A stretch of 5,790 nt of DNA. Source: Dehalococcoidia bacterium. GTDB taxonomy: Bacteria; Chloroflexota; Dehalococcoidia; GIF9; AB-539-J10. The notes under the pieces are model-generated. The model was given only the letters and a program-made list of their open reading frames with translations, was not told where the DNA came from and did no database searches. The DNA lies in assembly GCA_030626915.1 (NCBI GenBank), contig DAOUTC010000077.1:1-5790 (forward strand). The letters run 5' to 3'. Positions 1-4,153 of this stretch are shown one piece after another; within the stretch, counting starts at the first letter, position 1, and every line of letters begins with the position of its first letter. The position numbers were made by a program, and so were the translations under genes.

Positions 1-394
1 GCTAAGCGGACCACTGCTGGACCGCATAGACATCTTCATTGATGTCCCCCACATCGATTATGAAAAGCTCACCGAGGATAAGCCTGTGGAAACTTCAGAG
101 AAGGTGAGGGCAAGAGTCAGGGCAGCTCATGAAATACAGCTTGAGAGGTTCAAGGGGACAAAGCTAAAGTGCAATGCTGATATGACACCTAAGGAAGTAA
201 AAGAATTCTGCACCGTAGAATCAGCGGCACAAAGTCTACTTCGTGCTGCCATGAAACAGCTTCACCTCACAGCTCGCGCCTTTCATCGCATCCTTAAGCT
301 TTCCCGCACCATCGCTGACTTAGAAGACAGCAATATCATCAAAACGTACCACGTAGCTGAAGCTTTACAATATCGGCATAGGGAGATAATGTAA
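1..394 (+). CDS. comM: ComM/YifB Mg-chelatase-like AAA+ ATPase, C-terminal part (5' truncated by window edge)
   Basis: The reading frame is open from base 2 to the TAA at 392-394, giving the last 130 residues of a protein normally about 500 long; the start and the Walker motifs lie outside the window. The fragment opens with LSGPLLDRIDIFIDVP, the conserved stretch of ComM/YifB proteins and their Mg-chelatase ChlI relatives, with the DR of the AAA+ sensor/arginine region. It ends in the helical C-terminal domain, with a motif resembling LTARAFHRILKLSRTIADLE followed by HVAEALQYR. In naturally transformable bacteria ComM is a hexameric helicase that promotes branch migration during DNA uptake recombination; many non-competent bacteria also carry it. 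The GTG at 86 is only an internal codon. The gene converges on the next gene with 8 bp between stop codons and no terminator visible between them. Confidence 0.92.
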   Translation, partial: LSGPLLDRIDIFIDVPHIDYEKLTEDKPVETSEKVRARVRAAHEIQLERFKGTKLKCNADMTPKEVKEFCTVESAAQSLLRAAMKQLHLTARAFHRILKLSRTIADLEDSNIIKTYHVAEALQYRHREIM

Positions 395-402
395 CAGGTT
401 AG

Positions 403-660
403 CTACAAAGCCATCCATAGAACACCGCCGGCAATCGCCAGCATGATACCAATGATGAGGGAAATCCAGCCACCTATCTGCCAGGCCTTTAACCAAGGAC
501 GCTCTGGTTCATGAGTTATAAACTCCTTCAAATCCCTTCGGGTTACCAAGGAGTTATAATACGTTTTCTTTTCCTTCCTGCTCCAAAGTAGAAAGGCAAG
601 GCCCAAGAGGATGAAAAAAACACCCATACCCAGAATAGCCCAACAATTAGCAACTGACAT
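403..660 (-). CDS. Small two-helix membrane protein of unknown function
   Basis: An 85-residue protein from the ATG at 658-660 to TAG at 403-405. I do not recognise the family. Two hydrophobic segments are visible, about residues 5-26 (AILGMGVFFILLGLAFLLW) and about 61-84 (a run rich in Ile, Gly, Leu ending LWMAL). They are joined by a polar loop of about 35 residues containing RKEKK and RR. By the positive-inside rule the loop should be cytoplasmic with both termini outside. A TTG at 694-696 would add 12 residues, but it lies in the AT-rich repeat without a ribosome site, so I prefer the ATG, which has a weak GAG 4 nt upstream. It lies 157 nt downstream of rplL on the same strand and could be read through from that operon, as no GC-rich terminator separates them. 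Real coding status is likely but not certain. Confidence 0.6.
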   Translation of the reverse strand: MSVANCWAILGMGVFFILLGLAFLLWSRKEKKTYYNSLVTRRDLKEFITHEPERPWLKAWQIGGWISLIIGIMLAIAGGVLWMAL

Positions 661-685
661 TTTACTCAAAATTAAAAGTCTAAGG

Positions 686-817
686 GCAAAGATCAAAATG
701 ACAAATCAACTAAAATCAAAAAACAAAGGTCAAAAATCAAAAAAATTGCATTTTGCATTTTAATCTTTTATTTACTGCTGCTCTGTATTTTTGTATTTTT
801 ATTTTTTCTTTTTGATT
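686..817. repeat. AT-rich, strand-asymmetric intergenic repeat region after rplL
   Basis: This 132-bp spacer has no gene. On the plus strand its left part (about 686-746) is A-rich, with ATCAAA at 692, 715 and 736, GTCAAA at 729 and ATCAAC at 705. Its right part (747-817) is T-rich, with tandem GCATTTT at 748-761 and tandem GTATTTTT at 785-800, ending in TTTTTGATTT. The two halves are thus loosely complementary and could fold into a long A/U hairpin in either transcript. Its position just after the rplL stop suggests that it may act in 3' end formation, but no GC-rich terminator stem is present. From memory, similar ATCAAA/GCATTTT spacers recur within genomes of several environmental bacterial lineages; I cannot verify copies here. 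Confidence 0.55.
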
Positions 818-1285
818 TCACTTAGTCTCTACAGACGCCCCAGCAGCCTCTAACTTCTGCCTTATAGTATTTGCCTCTTCCTTAGAAATGCCCTCTTTTA
901 CTACCTGTGGAGCAGCCTCCACCAAATCCTTAGCCTGTTTTAGCCCCAAATCGGTTACTTCGCGCACCGCCTTAATGACCTCAATCTTCTTTTCACCGAT
1001 AGCCTTCAGGACAACACTAAATTCCGTTTTCTCCTCTTCTGGAGGCGCTTCAGCCGGCTGGCCAGGAACTGCTGCTGGCACTGCCCCCACAGCTACAGGA
1101 GCAGCGGTAACCCCAAATTCATTCTCCAAAGTCTTAACTAAATCAGCCAAATCCATCACAGTCATACTCTTAATAGCAGCAACAATTTCCTCCTTACCCA
1201 CCACTTTGACTTCTTCCTTTGCTTTTGTAGGTTTCCTCGCTTTCTTTACCTTCTTCTCTTCTACCTTTGTTTCCTCTGGTGGCAT
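818..1285 (-). CDS. rplL: 50S ribosomal protein L7/L12 with a lysine-rich N-terminal extension
   Basis: 155 residues, against the usual 120-130. The N-terminal dimerisation and L10-binding domain is recognisable at about residues 30-60 (VAAIKSMTVMDLADLVKTLE, then FGVTAAP). An Ala/Pro/Val-rich hinge covers about 61-84. The C-terminal factor-binding domain spans about 86-155, with the diagnostic EFSVVL, KKIEVIKAVRE and LGLKQAKDLVE helices and a GASVE ending. L7/L12 dimers on L10 form the mobile stalk that recruits EF-Tu, EF-G and IF2. Residues 1-29 are an extra charged segment (KVEEKKVKKARKPTKAKEE) absent from standard L7/L12. The start is supported by a strong Shine-Dalgarno site before the ATG at 1283-1285. 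rplJ ends 14 nt upstream. rpoB, the usual next gene, does not follow. Confidence 0.97.
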   Translation of the reverse strand: MPPEETKVEEKKVKKARKPTKAKEEVKVVGKEEIVAAIKSMTVMDLADLVKTLENEFGVTAAPVAVGAVPAAVPGQPAEAPPEEEKTEFSVVLKAIGEKKIEVIKAVREVTDLGLKQAKDLVEAAPQVVKEGISKEEANTIRQKLEAAGASVETK

Positions 1286-1290
1286 ATCTT

Positions 1291-1296
1291 CCTCCT
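1291..1296 (-). promoter_or_regulatory. Strong ribosome binding site fixing the rplL start
   Basis: AGGAGG, within AAAGGAGGAAGAT, lies 5 nt before the ATG at 1283-1285. It supports translation of the full 155-residue L7/L12 including its N-terminal extension, rather than a start near residue 28-34 where the canonical domain begins. It overlaps the spacer after the rplJ stop and would give the high rplL initiation rate needed for four or more L12 copies per L10. Confidence 0.8.
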
Positions 1297-1299
1297 TTA

Positions 1300-1821
1300 C
1301 TATTCAGTAAGATTTTGAATTCTAGCTTGCAGTACACCGCCTAAGCTATACAATGGGAAACTCAAAACATTATGTAAACTCCTCAGCGTGGCTTGCAACT
1401 GAGCTATTAGTTGAGAGATAAGAATTTCCTGAGGTGGTAAATTGGCCAGAGCTATAACCTCATCAGAGCTAAGCACTCGCTCTCCCAGCAAAGCTCCCTT
1501 CATTCGCACAGCCACGCCTGTAGATTTAATGCATTGGTTAAAAAGTTTAGCTGCCTCAGCAGCATCATTATAGCCGAAAAATAAAGCCGTAGGACCATCA
1601 ATAATGCTCATAACTTGCTCTTTACCAGTTCTTTGAGCAGCAAAGCGAGTTAAAGTATTCTTAACCACCTGGTAACCAACAGCTGCATCAGCCAAAGCAC
1701 GGCGTAACCCAGCCATCTCCTTAGTCGATAAACCCTGGTAGTCAGTAGCGATAACAATAGTGCTTCGAGACAGTTTGTCTGTCAACCGGTCAATAATCTG
1801 TGTCTTCTTCTCTCTTAACAT
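1300..1821 (-). CDS. rplJ: 50S ribosomal protein L10
   Basis: 173 residues, normal for bacterial L10 (about 165-180). The N-terminal rRNA-binding domain covers roughly 1-130, with the family features of an N-terminal charged helix (REKKTQIIDRLTDKL), DYQGLSTKEMAGLRRAL, VVKNTLTRFA and DGPTALFFGYND. The C-terminal long helix at about 133-172, which binds L7/L12 dimers, is present (ISQLIAQLQATLRSLHNVLS). L10 anchors the L12 stalk to 23S rRNA next to L11, and as L10(L12)n it represses its own mRNA in bacteria studied. The ATG at 1819-1821 is preceded by GGAGGAGT at unusually tight spacing. Upstream lies a 122-nt leader with its own promoter, an L10-type RNA site and a terminator-like hairpin. rplL follows after 14 nt in the same unit. 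Confidence 0.97.
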   Translation of the reverse strand: MLREKKTQIIDRLTDKLSRSTIVIATDYQGLSTKEMAGLRRALADAAVGYQVVKNTLTRFAAQRTGKEQVMSIIDGPTALFFGYNDAAEAAKLFNQCIKSTGVAVRMKGALLGERVLSSDEVIALANLPPQEILISQLIAQLQATLRSLHNVLSFPLYSLGGVLQARIQNLTE

Positions 1822-1829
1822 ACTCCTCC

Positions 1830-1859
1830 AAATAAAATCCCTGTGCCAATAACACAGGG
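1830..1859 (-). terminator. Terminator-like hairpin (attenuator) in the rplJ leader
   Basis: In the minus-strand RNA, CCCUGUG (1859-1853) pairs perfectly with CACAGGG (1845-1839) across a 7-nt loop, then AUUUUAUUU (1838-1830) follows. This has the form of an intrinsic terminator with a slightly interrupted U-tract, placed directly before the rplJ Shine-Dalgarno at about 1824-1829. Its 3' arm shares bases 1843-1845 and its 5' arm shares base 1853 with an alternative long-range helix (1843-1853 with 1909-1919), so the two cannot form together. Termination efficiency cannot be judged by eye; the hairpin might also act on translation. Confidence 0.6.
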
Positions 1860-1920
1860 TTAACTTTAGCCTCAGCAGGCAAGTATTTTAAACCCTCAGG
1901 TACCCGCTGTCATTGGCACC
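1843..1920 (-). promoter_or_regulatory. L10-type autoregulatory leader RNA of the rplJ-rplL operon
   Basis: The untranslated RNA before rplJ carries the elements expected of the L10 leader family. CAGCGGG (1909-1903) pairs with CCUGCUG (1879-1873) using one G-U. The helix is flanked by UGA on the 5' side and AGG on the 3' side, suggesting a kink-turn, with GGUUUAAAAUACUUG in the apical part. The outer segment GUGCCAAUGAC (1919-1909) pairs over 11 bp, one of them G-U, with GUUAUUGGCAC (1853-1843). L10, as a complex with L12, binds such leaders to repress its operon by translation in E. coli and by attenuation in Bacillus. I recognise the layout from the family; I have not folded the RNA computationally. 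Confidence 0.75.
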
Positions 1921-1927
1921 AATACTT

Positions 1928-1936
1928 ATTATAGCA
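1928..1936 (-). promoter_or_regulatory. Extended -10 promoter for rplJ-rplL
   Basis: TGCTATAAT on the minus strand is a perfect extended -10 element (TGnTATAAT), 7 bp after the rplA stop. At 17-bp spacing the -35 position (1951-1956, TTTAGC) is poor, as is common for extended -10 promoters. Initiation about 7 nt downstream would fall near 1921, just before the first paired bases of the L10 leader (1920). This agreement between predicted RNA start and leader structure supports the call. Confidence 0.65.
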
Positions 1937-1943
1937 AGGAAAA

Positions 1944-2654
1944 CTAAGCAGCTAAAGCCATCGCTGACTTGAGCTCCAGTTTAAATCCAGCCCCCATGCT
2001 GGTACATAGTGATATACTTTTAATATACTGACCCTTAACCCCGCTAGGCTTTGCTTTGACTATAGCTTCAATCACTGCTGCCAGGTTCTCCAGAAGCTTA
2101 TTCTCATCAAAGCTGACCTTACCTATAGGTAAGTGGATAATAGCTGTTCTATCCAGACGGAATTCCACCCTACCCTTACAAGCTTGGGCTATAGCTCTAG
2201 GTAAATCTTGGGGCGACACCACAGTGCCAGACTTGGGATTAGGCATCAAACCTCGCCTTCCTAAGATACGCCCAAGCTTTGCTACCTTGGGCATCATATC
2301 AGGAGTAGCTATAGATACATCAAAATCAACCCACCCAGCCTCAATTTTCTTGATAAGCTCATCTGCTCCAGCATAATCAGCCCCAGCTTCCTCGGCTAAC
2401 CTTATTGCCTCCCCTTGGGCGAAGACAAGCACTCTTATCTTTTTCCCTAATCCATGGGGCAAGAGAGCTACACCACGTACCTGCTGATCAGCACTGCGCG
2501 GGTTAACCCCCATTCTCAGATGAACCTCAACCGTCTCATCAAATCCGGCATAGGAAGCTTTCTTGGCCAGGTCAATAGCTTCATCAGGTGGGTAAGCCCT
2601 TGACTTATCCACAAGCTTACTAACTTCCTGATACTTCTTACCGTGTTTCGTCAT
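1944..2654 (-). CDS. rplA: 50S ribosomal protein L1
   Basis: 236 residues, full length for bacterial L1 (about 225-240). Conserved landmarks in order: HGKKYQE and the N-terminal helix; a VEVHLRMGVNPRSADQQVRG core strand at about 43-61; LPHGLGK and VLVFAQG at about 65-81; the family signature LGRRGLMPNPKSGTV at about 131-145; and the rRNA-binding domain I segment RVEFRLDRTAIIHLPIGKVSF at about 162-182. L1 binds the mobile stalk of 23S rRNA and helps release deacylated tRNA from the E site. In several bacteria it also represses the rplKA mRNA; I see no convincing L1 operator here. The ATG at 2652-2654 lies 19 nt after rplK with only a weak Shine-Dalgarno, suggesting coupling to rplK translation. 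Confidence 0.98.
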   Translation of the reverse strand: MTKHGKKYQEVSKLVDKSRAYPPDEAIDLAKKASYAGFDETVEVHLRMGVNPRSADQQVRGVALLPHGLGKKIRVLVFAQGEAIRLAEEAGADYAGADELIKKIEAGWVDFDVSIATPDMMPKVAKLGRILGRRGLMPNPKSGTVVSPQDLPRAIAQACKGRVEFRLDRTAIIHLPIGKVSFDENKLLENLAAVIEAIVKAKPSGVKGQYIKSISLCTSMGAGFKLELKSAMALAA

Positions 2655-2673
2655 TTATCTATACCCAGCATAC

Positions 2674-3096
2674 TTATTCCACCTGCACGCCCATACTTCG
2701 AGCCGTGCCTTCAATAATACTCGCCGCTTTATCAATATCAGTAGTGTTGAGGTCTTTCATTTTGCTCCGAGCAATCTCGTAAAGTTTATCTCTGCTTACC
2801 TTGCCTACTTTATCGCCTTTCGGGTTACCACTACCTTTTTCTATTCCTAAGGCACGTCGTAATAAATCAGAAGCAGGTGACATCTTGGTCACAAAGCTAA
2901 AAGAGCGATCAGCATATATAGTTATTTCAGCGGGAATAATGAACCCCTTCTGAGAGGCAGTTCGCTCATTATATTCTTTGCAGAAAGCCATGATGTTAAC
3001 GCCATACTGTCCCAAAGCTGGCCCTATAGGCGGCGCTGGAGTAGCCTCGCCAGCTAATATTTGTAATTTAACCACCGCTTTAACTTTCTTTGCCAT
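2674..3096 (-). CDS. rplK: 50S ribosomal protein L11
   Basis: 140 residues, the normal length. The N-terminal domain shows LQILAGEATPAPPIGPALGQ then YGVNIMAFCKEYN, with the proline-rich loop that lies by the thiostrepton site. The C-terminal rRNA-binding domain at about 75-140 has LLRRALGIEKGSG, KVGKVSRDKLYEIA and the closing IEGTARSMGV signature. L11 binds the GTPase-associated region of 23S rRNA at the base of the L10/L12 stalk. A small oddity is KMSPAS at 71-76 where most bacteria have KTPPA. The ATG at 3094-3096 has AAGGTG at 3104-3109, 7 nt upstream. The 82-nt gap to nusG is the longest in this part of the cluster and holds a weak A/T hairpin but no promoter I can support. Confidence 0.98.
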   Translation of the reverse strand: MAKKVKAVVKLQILAGEATPAPPIGPALGQYGVNIMAFCKEYNERTASQKGFIIPAEITIYADRSFSFVTKMSPASDLLRRALGIEKGSGNPKGDKVGKVSRDKLYEIARSKMKDLNTTDIDKAASIIEGTARSMGVQVE

Positions 3097-3178
3097 GCTA
3101 TTACACCTTAAAAATCGGAAAAATCCAAATTCCTAAAGGTTTAGGATTTAGAGCTCATGATTTCATATTTATTCATTG

Positions 3179-3706
3179 CTATATCTTCTCCACCCCCAAA
3201 AAGTCCAAGTCCACAGGCGTTTCCCTACCAAAAAGCGATAGCATAACTGTCGCCCTTCCTTTCTCTGGATTAACTTCCTCCACCTTGCCTATAAAGTCCA
3301 CAAAGGGGCCACTAGTTACACGAACACTATCCCCCCTCTTAAAAGCTATCTTGACCTCAGATGGAGTTTCCTCCATTCGCTGCAAAATGGCATTTGCCTC
3401 TTCTTCAGCTAAGGGCACCGGCTTGACACCGCTACTTACAAAACCAACAACGCCAGGAGTATTACGCACTATATCCCAGCTACGCTCATCTAATTCCATG
3501 CGAACCATGATATAGCCTGGAAAGGCTTTTTTATCCATAGTGCGCCGTCTTCCACTTCTGATCTCAATCTCTTTGGTTGTAGGTATTACCACATCGAATA
3601 TCTTATCCCCGGCATCCATATACTTAACGCGCTGCCTCAGATTTCTCTTAGCTCGCTCTTCATGTCCAGAAGACACATACAACAAATACCACTGTCCATT
3701 AGACAT
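3179..3706 (-). CDS. nusG: Transcription termination/antitermination factor NusG
   Basis: 175 residues, typical of NusG. The NGN domain (about 4-110) begins QWYLLYVSSGHEERAKRNL and holds the conserved KKAFPGYIMVRM at about 59-70 and RNTPGVVGFV at about 81-90, which contact the RNA polymerase clamp. After a short linker, the KOW domain lies at about 122-170 (RGDSVRVTSGPFVDFIGKVE, then KGRATVMLSLFGRETPVDL); it binds Rho or ribosomal protein S10. NusG modulates elongation and Rho-dependent termination and couples RNA polymerase to the ribosome. There is no inserted domain. The ATG at 3704-3706 is 6 nt after the secE stop; AGGTGG at 3717-3722, inside the end of secE, is a plausible ribosome site. 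The secE-nusG pairing is highly conserved in bacteria. Confidence 0.98.
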   Translation of the reverse strand: MSNGQWYLLYVSSGHEERAKRNLRQRVKYMDAGDKIFDVVIPTTKEIEIRSGRRRTMDKKAFPGYIMVRMELDERSWDIVRNTPGVVGFVSSGVKPVPLAEEEANAILQRMEETPSEVKIAFKRGDSVRVTSGPFVDFIGKVEEVNPEKGRATVMLSLFGRETPVDLDFLGVEKI

Positions 3707-3712
3707 TGACTT

Positions 3713-3958
3713 TTAACCACCTAGAAGCAAATTAGTAAACAACCTAACGAAGCCATAATCTAAGGCACCTAAGATAGCTCCCACAACAATACAGACAATA
3801 AGAACCAGGAGACTTAACCTTAAAGCCTCCTGCCTCGTTGGCCAATGCGCTTTCTTTAATTCCTCTATCGCCTCTACAAAGAAACGCAGTCTTGATTTCC
3901 TCTTAGTTGGCGCTGCAATAGGCCTGGCAACTTTAGCTTTCTTGGCGTGACTTGTCAT
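3713..3958 (-). CDS. secE: Preprotein translocase subunit SecE
   Basis: 81 residues, the single-membrane-span form usual outside Enterobacteria. A basic N-terminal tail (KKAK, TKRKSRLR) leads to the conserved cytoplasmic amphipathic helix FVEAIEELKKAHWPTRQEAL at about 27-46, with the family WPTRQE motif. One transmembrane helix follows at about 47-67 (LRLSLLVLIVCIVVGAILGA). SecE clamps the two halves of SecY in the SecYEG channel. The start is the ATG at 3956-3958, which has no Shine-Dalgarno. The 25 nt upstream are a dispersed-repeat fragment whose 9-codon ORF ends in an ATGA overlap with this start. nusG follows 6 nt after the TAA. Confidence 0.96.
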   Translation of the reverse strand: MTSHAKKAKVARPIAAPTKRKSRLRFFVEAIEELKKAHWPTRQEALRLSLLVLIVCIVVGAILGALDYGFVRLFTNLLLGG

Positions 3959-3963
3959 ACAGT

Positions 3964-3983
3964 TTGCTTCGCTCGCAATGACA
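3964..3983. repeat. Fragment of an ATTGCGAGCGAAGCAA-type dispersed repeat between rpmG and secE
   Basis: On the minus strand the rpmG-secE spacer reads TGTCATTGCGAGCGAAGCAA. I recall it as the core of a short interspersed motif, commonly TGTCATTGCGAGCGAAGC with a GAAGCAATCTC continuation, found many times in intergenic regions of several bacterial groups. TTGC and GCAA at its ends can form a short stem. The fragment occupies nearly all of the 25-nt spacer, so it replaces the usual ribosome site region of secE. Only one copy is present in this window, so its repetitive nature rests on memory. Confidence 0.6.
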
Positions 3984-4151
3984 TTACTTCGTTTCTCGAT
4001 GAAGAGTATGCGTATGACAACGCGGACAATACTTCCTCAGTTCTAACCTTTGTGGGTCATTCTTTTTACTCTTACTGGTGGTATACGTTCTCTGCTGGCA
4101 TTGGCTACAAGCTAGATGAATAATTGTGCGTACATCCCCCTTTTTAGCCAT
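3984..4151 (-). CDS. rpmG: 50S ribosomal protein L33, zinc-ribbon type
   Basis: A 55-residue protein from the ATG at 4149-4151 to TAA at 3984-3986. It has the L33 hallmarks: an N-terminal basic start (MAKKGDVRTI), CSQC at 15-18, RTYTTSKSKKNDPQRLELRKY in the middle, CPRC at 42-45 and the ending HTLHRETK. The two CxxC pairs make this the zinc-binding (C+) form rather than the cysteine-free E. coli type. L33 sits near the E site of the 50S subunit. Its ATG begins 2 nt after the tuf stop (TAAACATG), so translation is probably coupled to tuf. Its TAA overlaps an ATG (TAATG) that opens the mini-ORF leading into secE. In many bacteria rpmG precedes secE, so the position is as expected. Confidence 0.95.
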   Translation of the reverse strand: MAKKGDVRTIIHLACSQCQQRTYTTSKSKKNDPQRLELRKYCPRCHTHTLHRETK

Positions 4152-4153
4152 GT

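Noticed and set aside
661..696. TTG start at 694-696 adding 12 residues to the small membrane protein.
   Set aside because: It has no ribosome site, lies in the AT repeat, and the ATG at 658-660 puts the first membrane helix at the N terminus in a normal way.
745..765. AAAAT-GCA-ATTTT hairpin followed by U's as the rplL terminator.
   Set aside because: Only five A/U pairs with a 3-nt loop; too weak for an intrinsic terminator by eye.
888..1310. Plus-strand 140-codon ORF opposite rplL and rplJ.
   Set aside because: It is antisense to clearly conserved L7/L12 coding sequence, with Ser/Thr/Ala-rich composition typical of a shadow frame.
2056..2376. Plus-strand 106-codon ORF opposite rplA.
   Set aside because: Shadow of conserved L1 coding sequence.
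3121..3150. Hairpin CCTAAA/TTTAGG (3132-3145) with outer AAAT/ATTT pairs in the nusG-rplK spacer, as an attenuator or L1 operator.
   Set aside because: The stem is short and A/T-rich with only CC between the arms, lacks a run of U directly after it, and shows none of the recognisable L1 rRNA-mimic features.
3090..3515. Plus-strand 141-codon ORF opposite nusG.
   Set aside because: Shadow frame; low-complexity composition and no domain.
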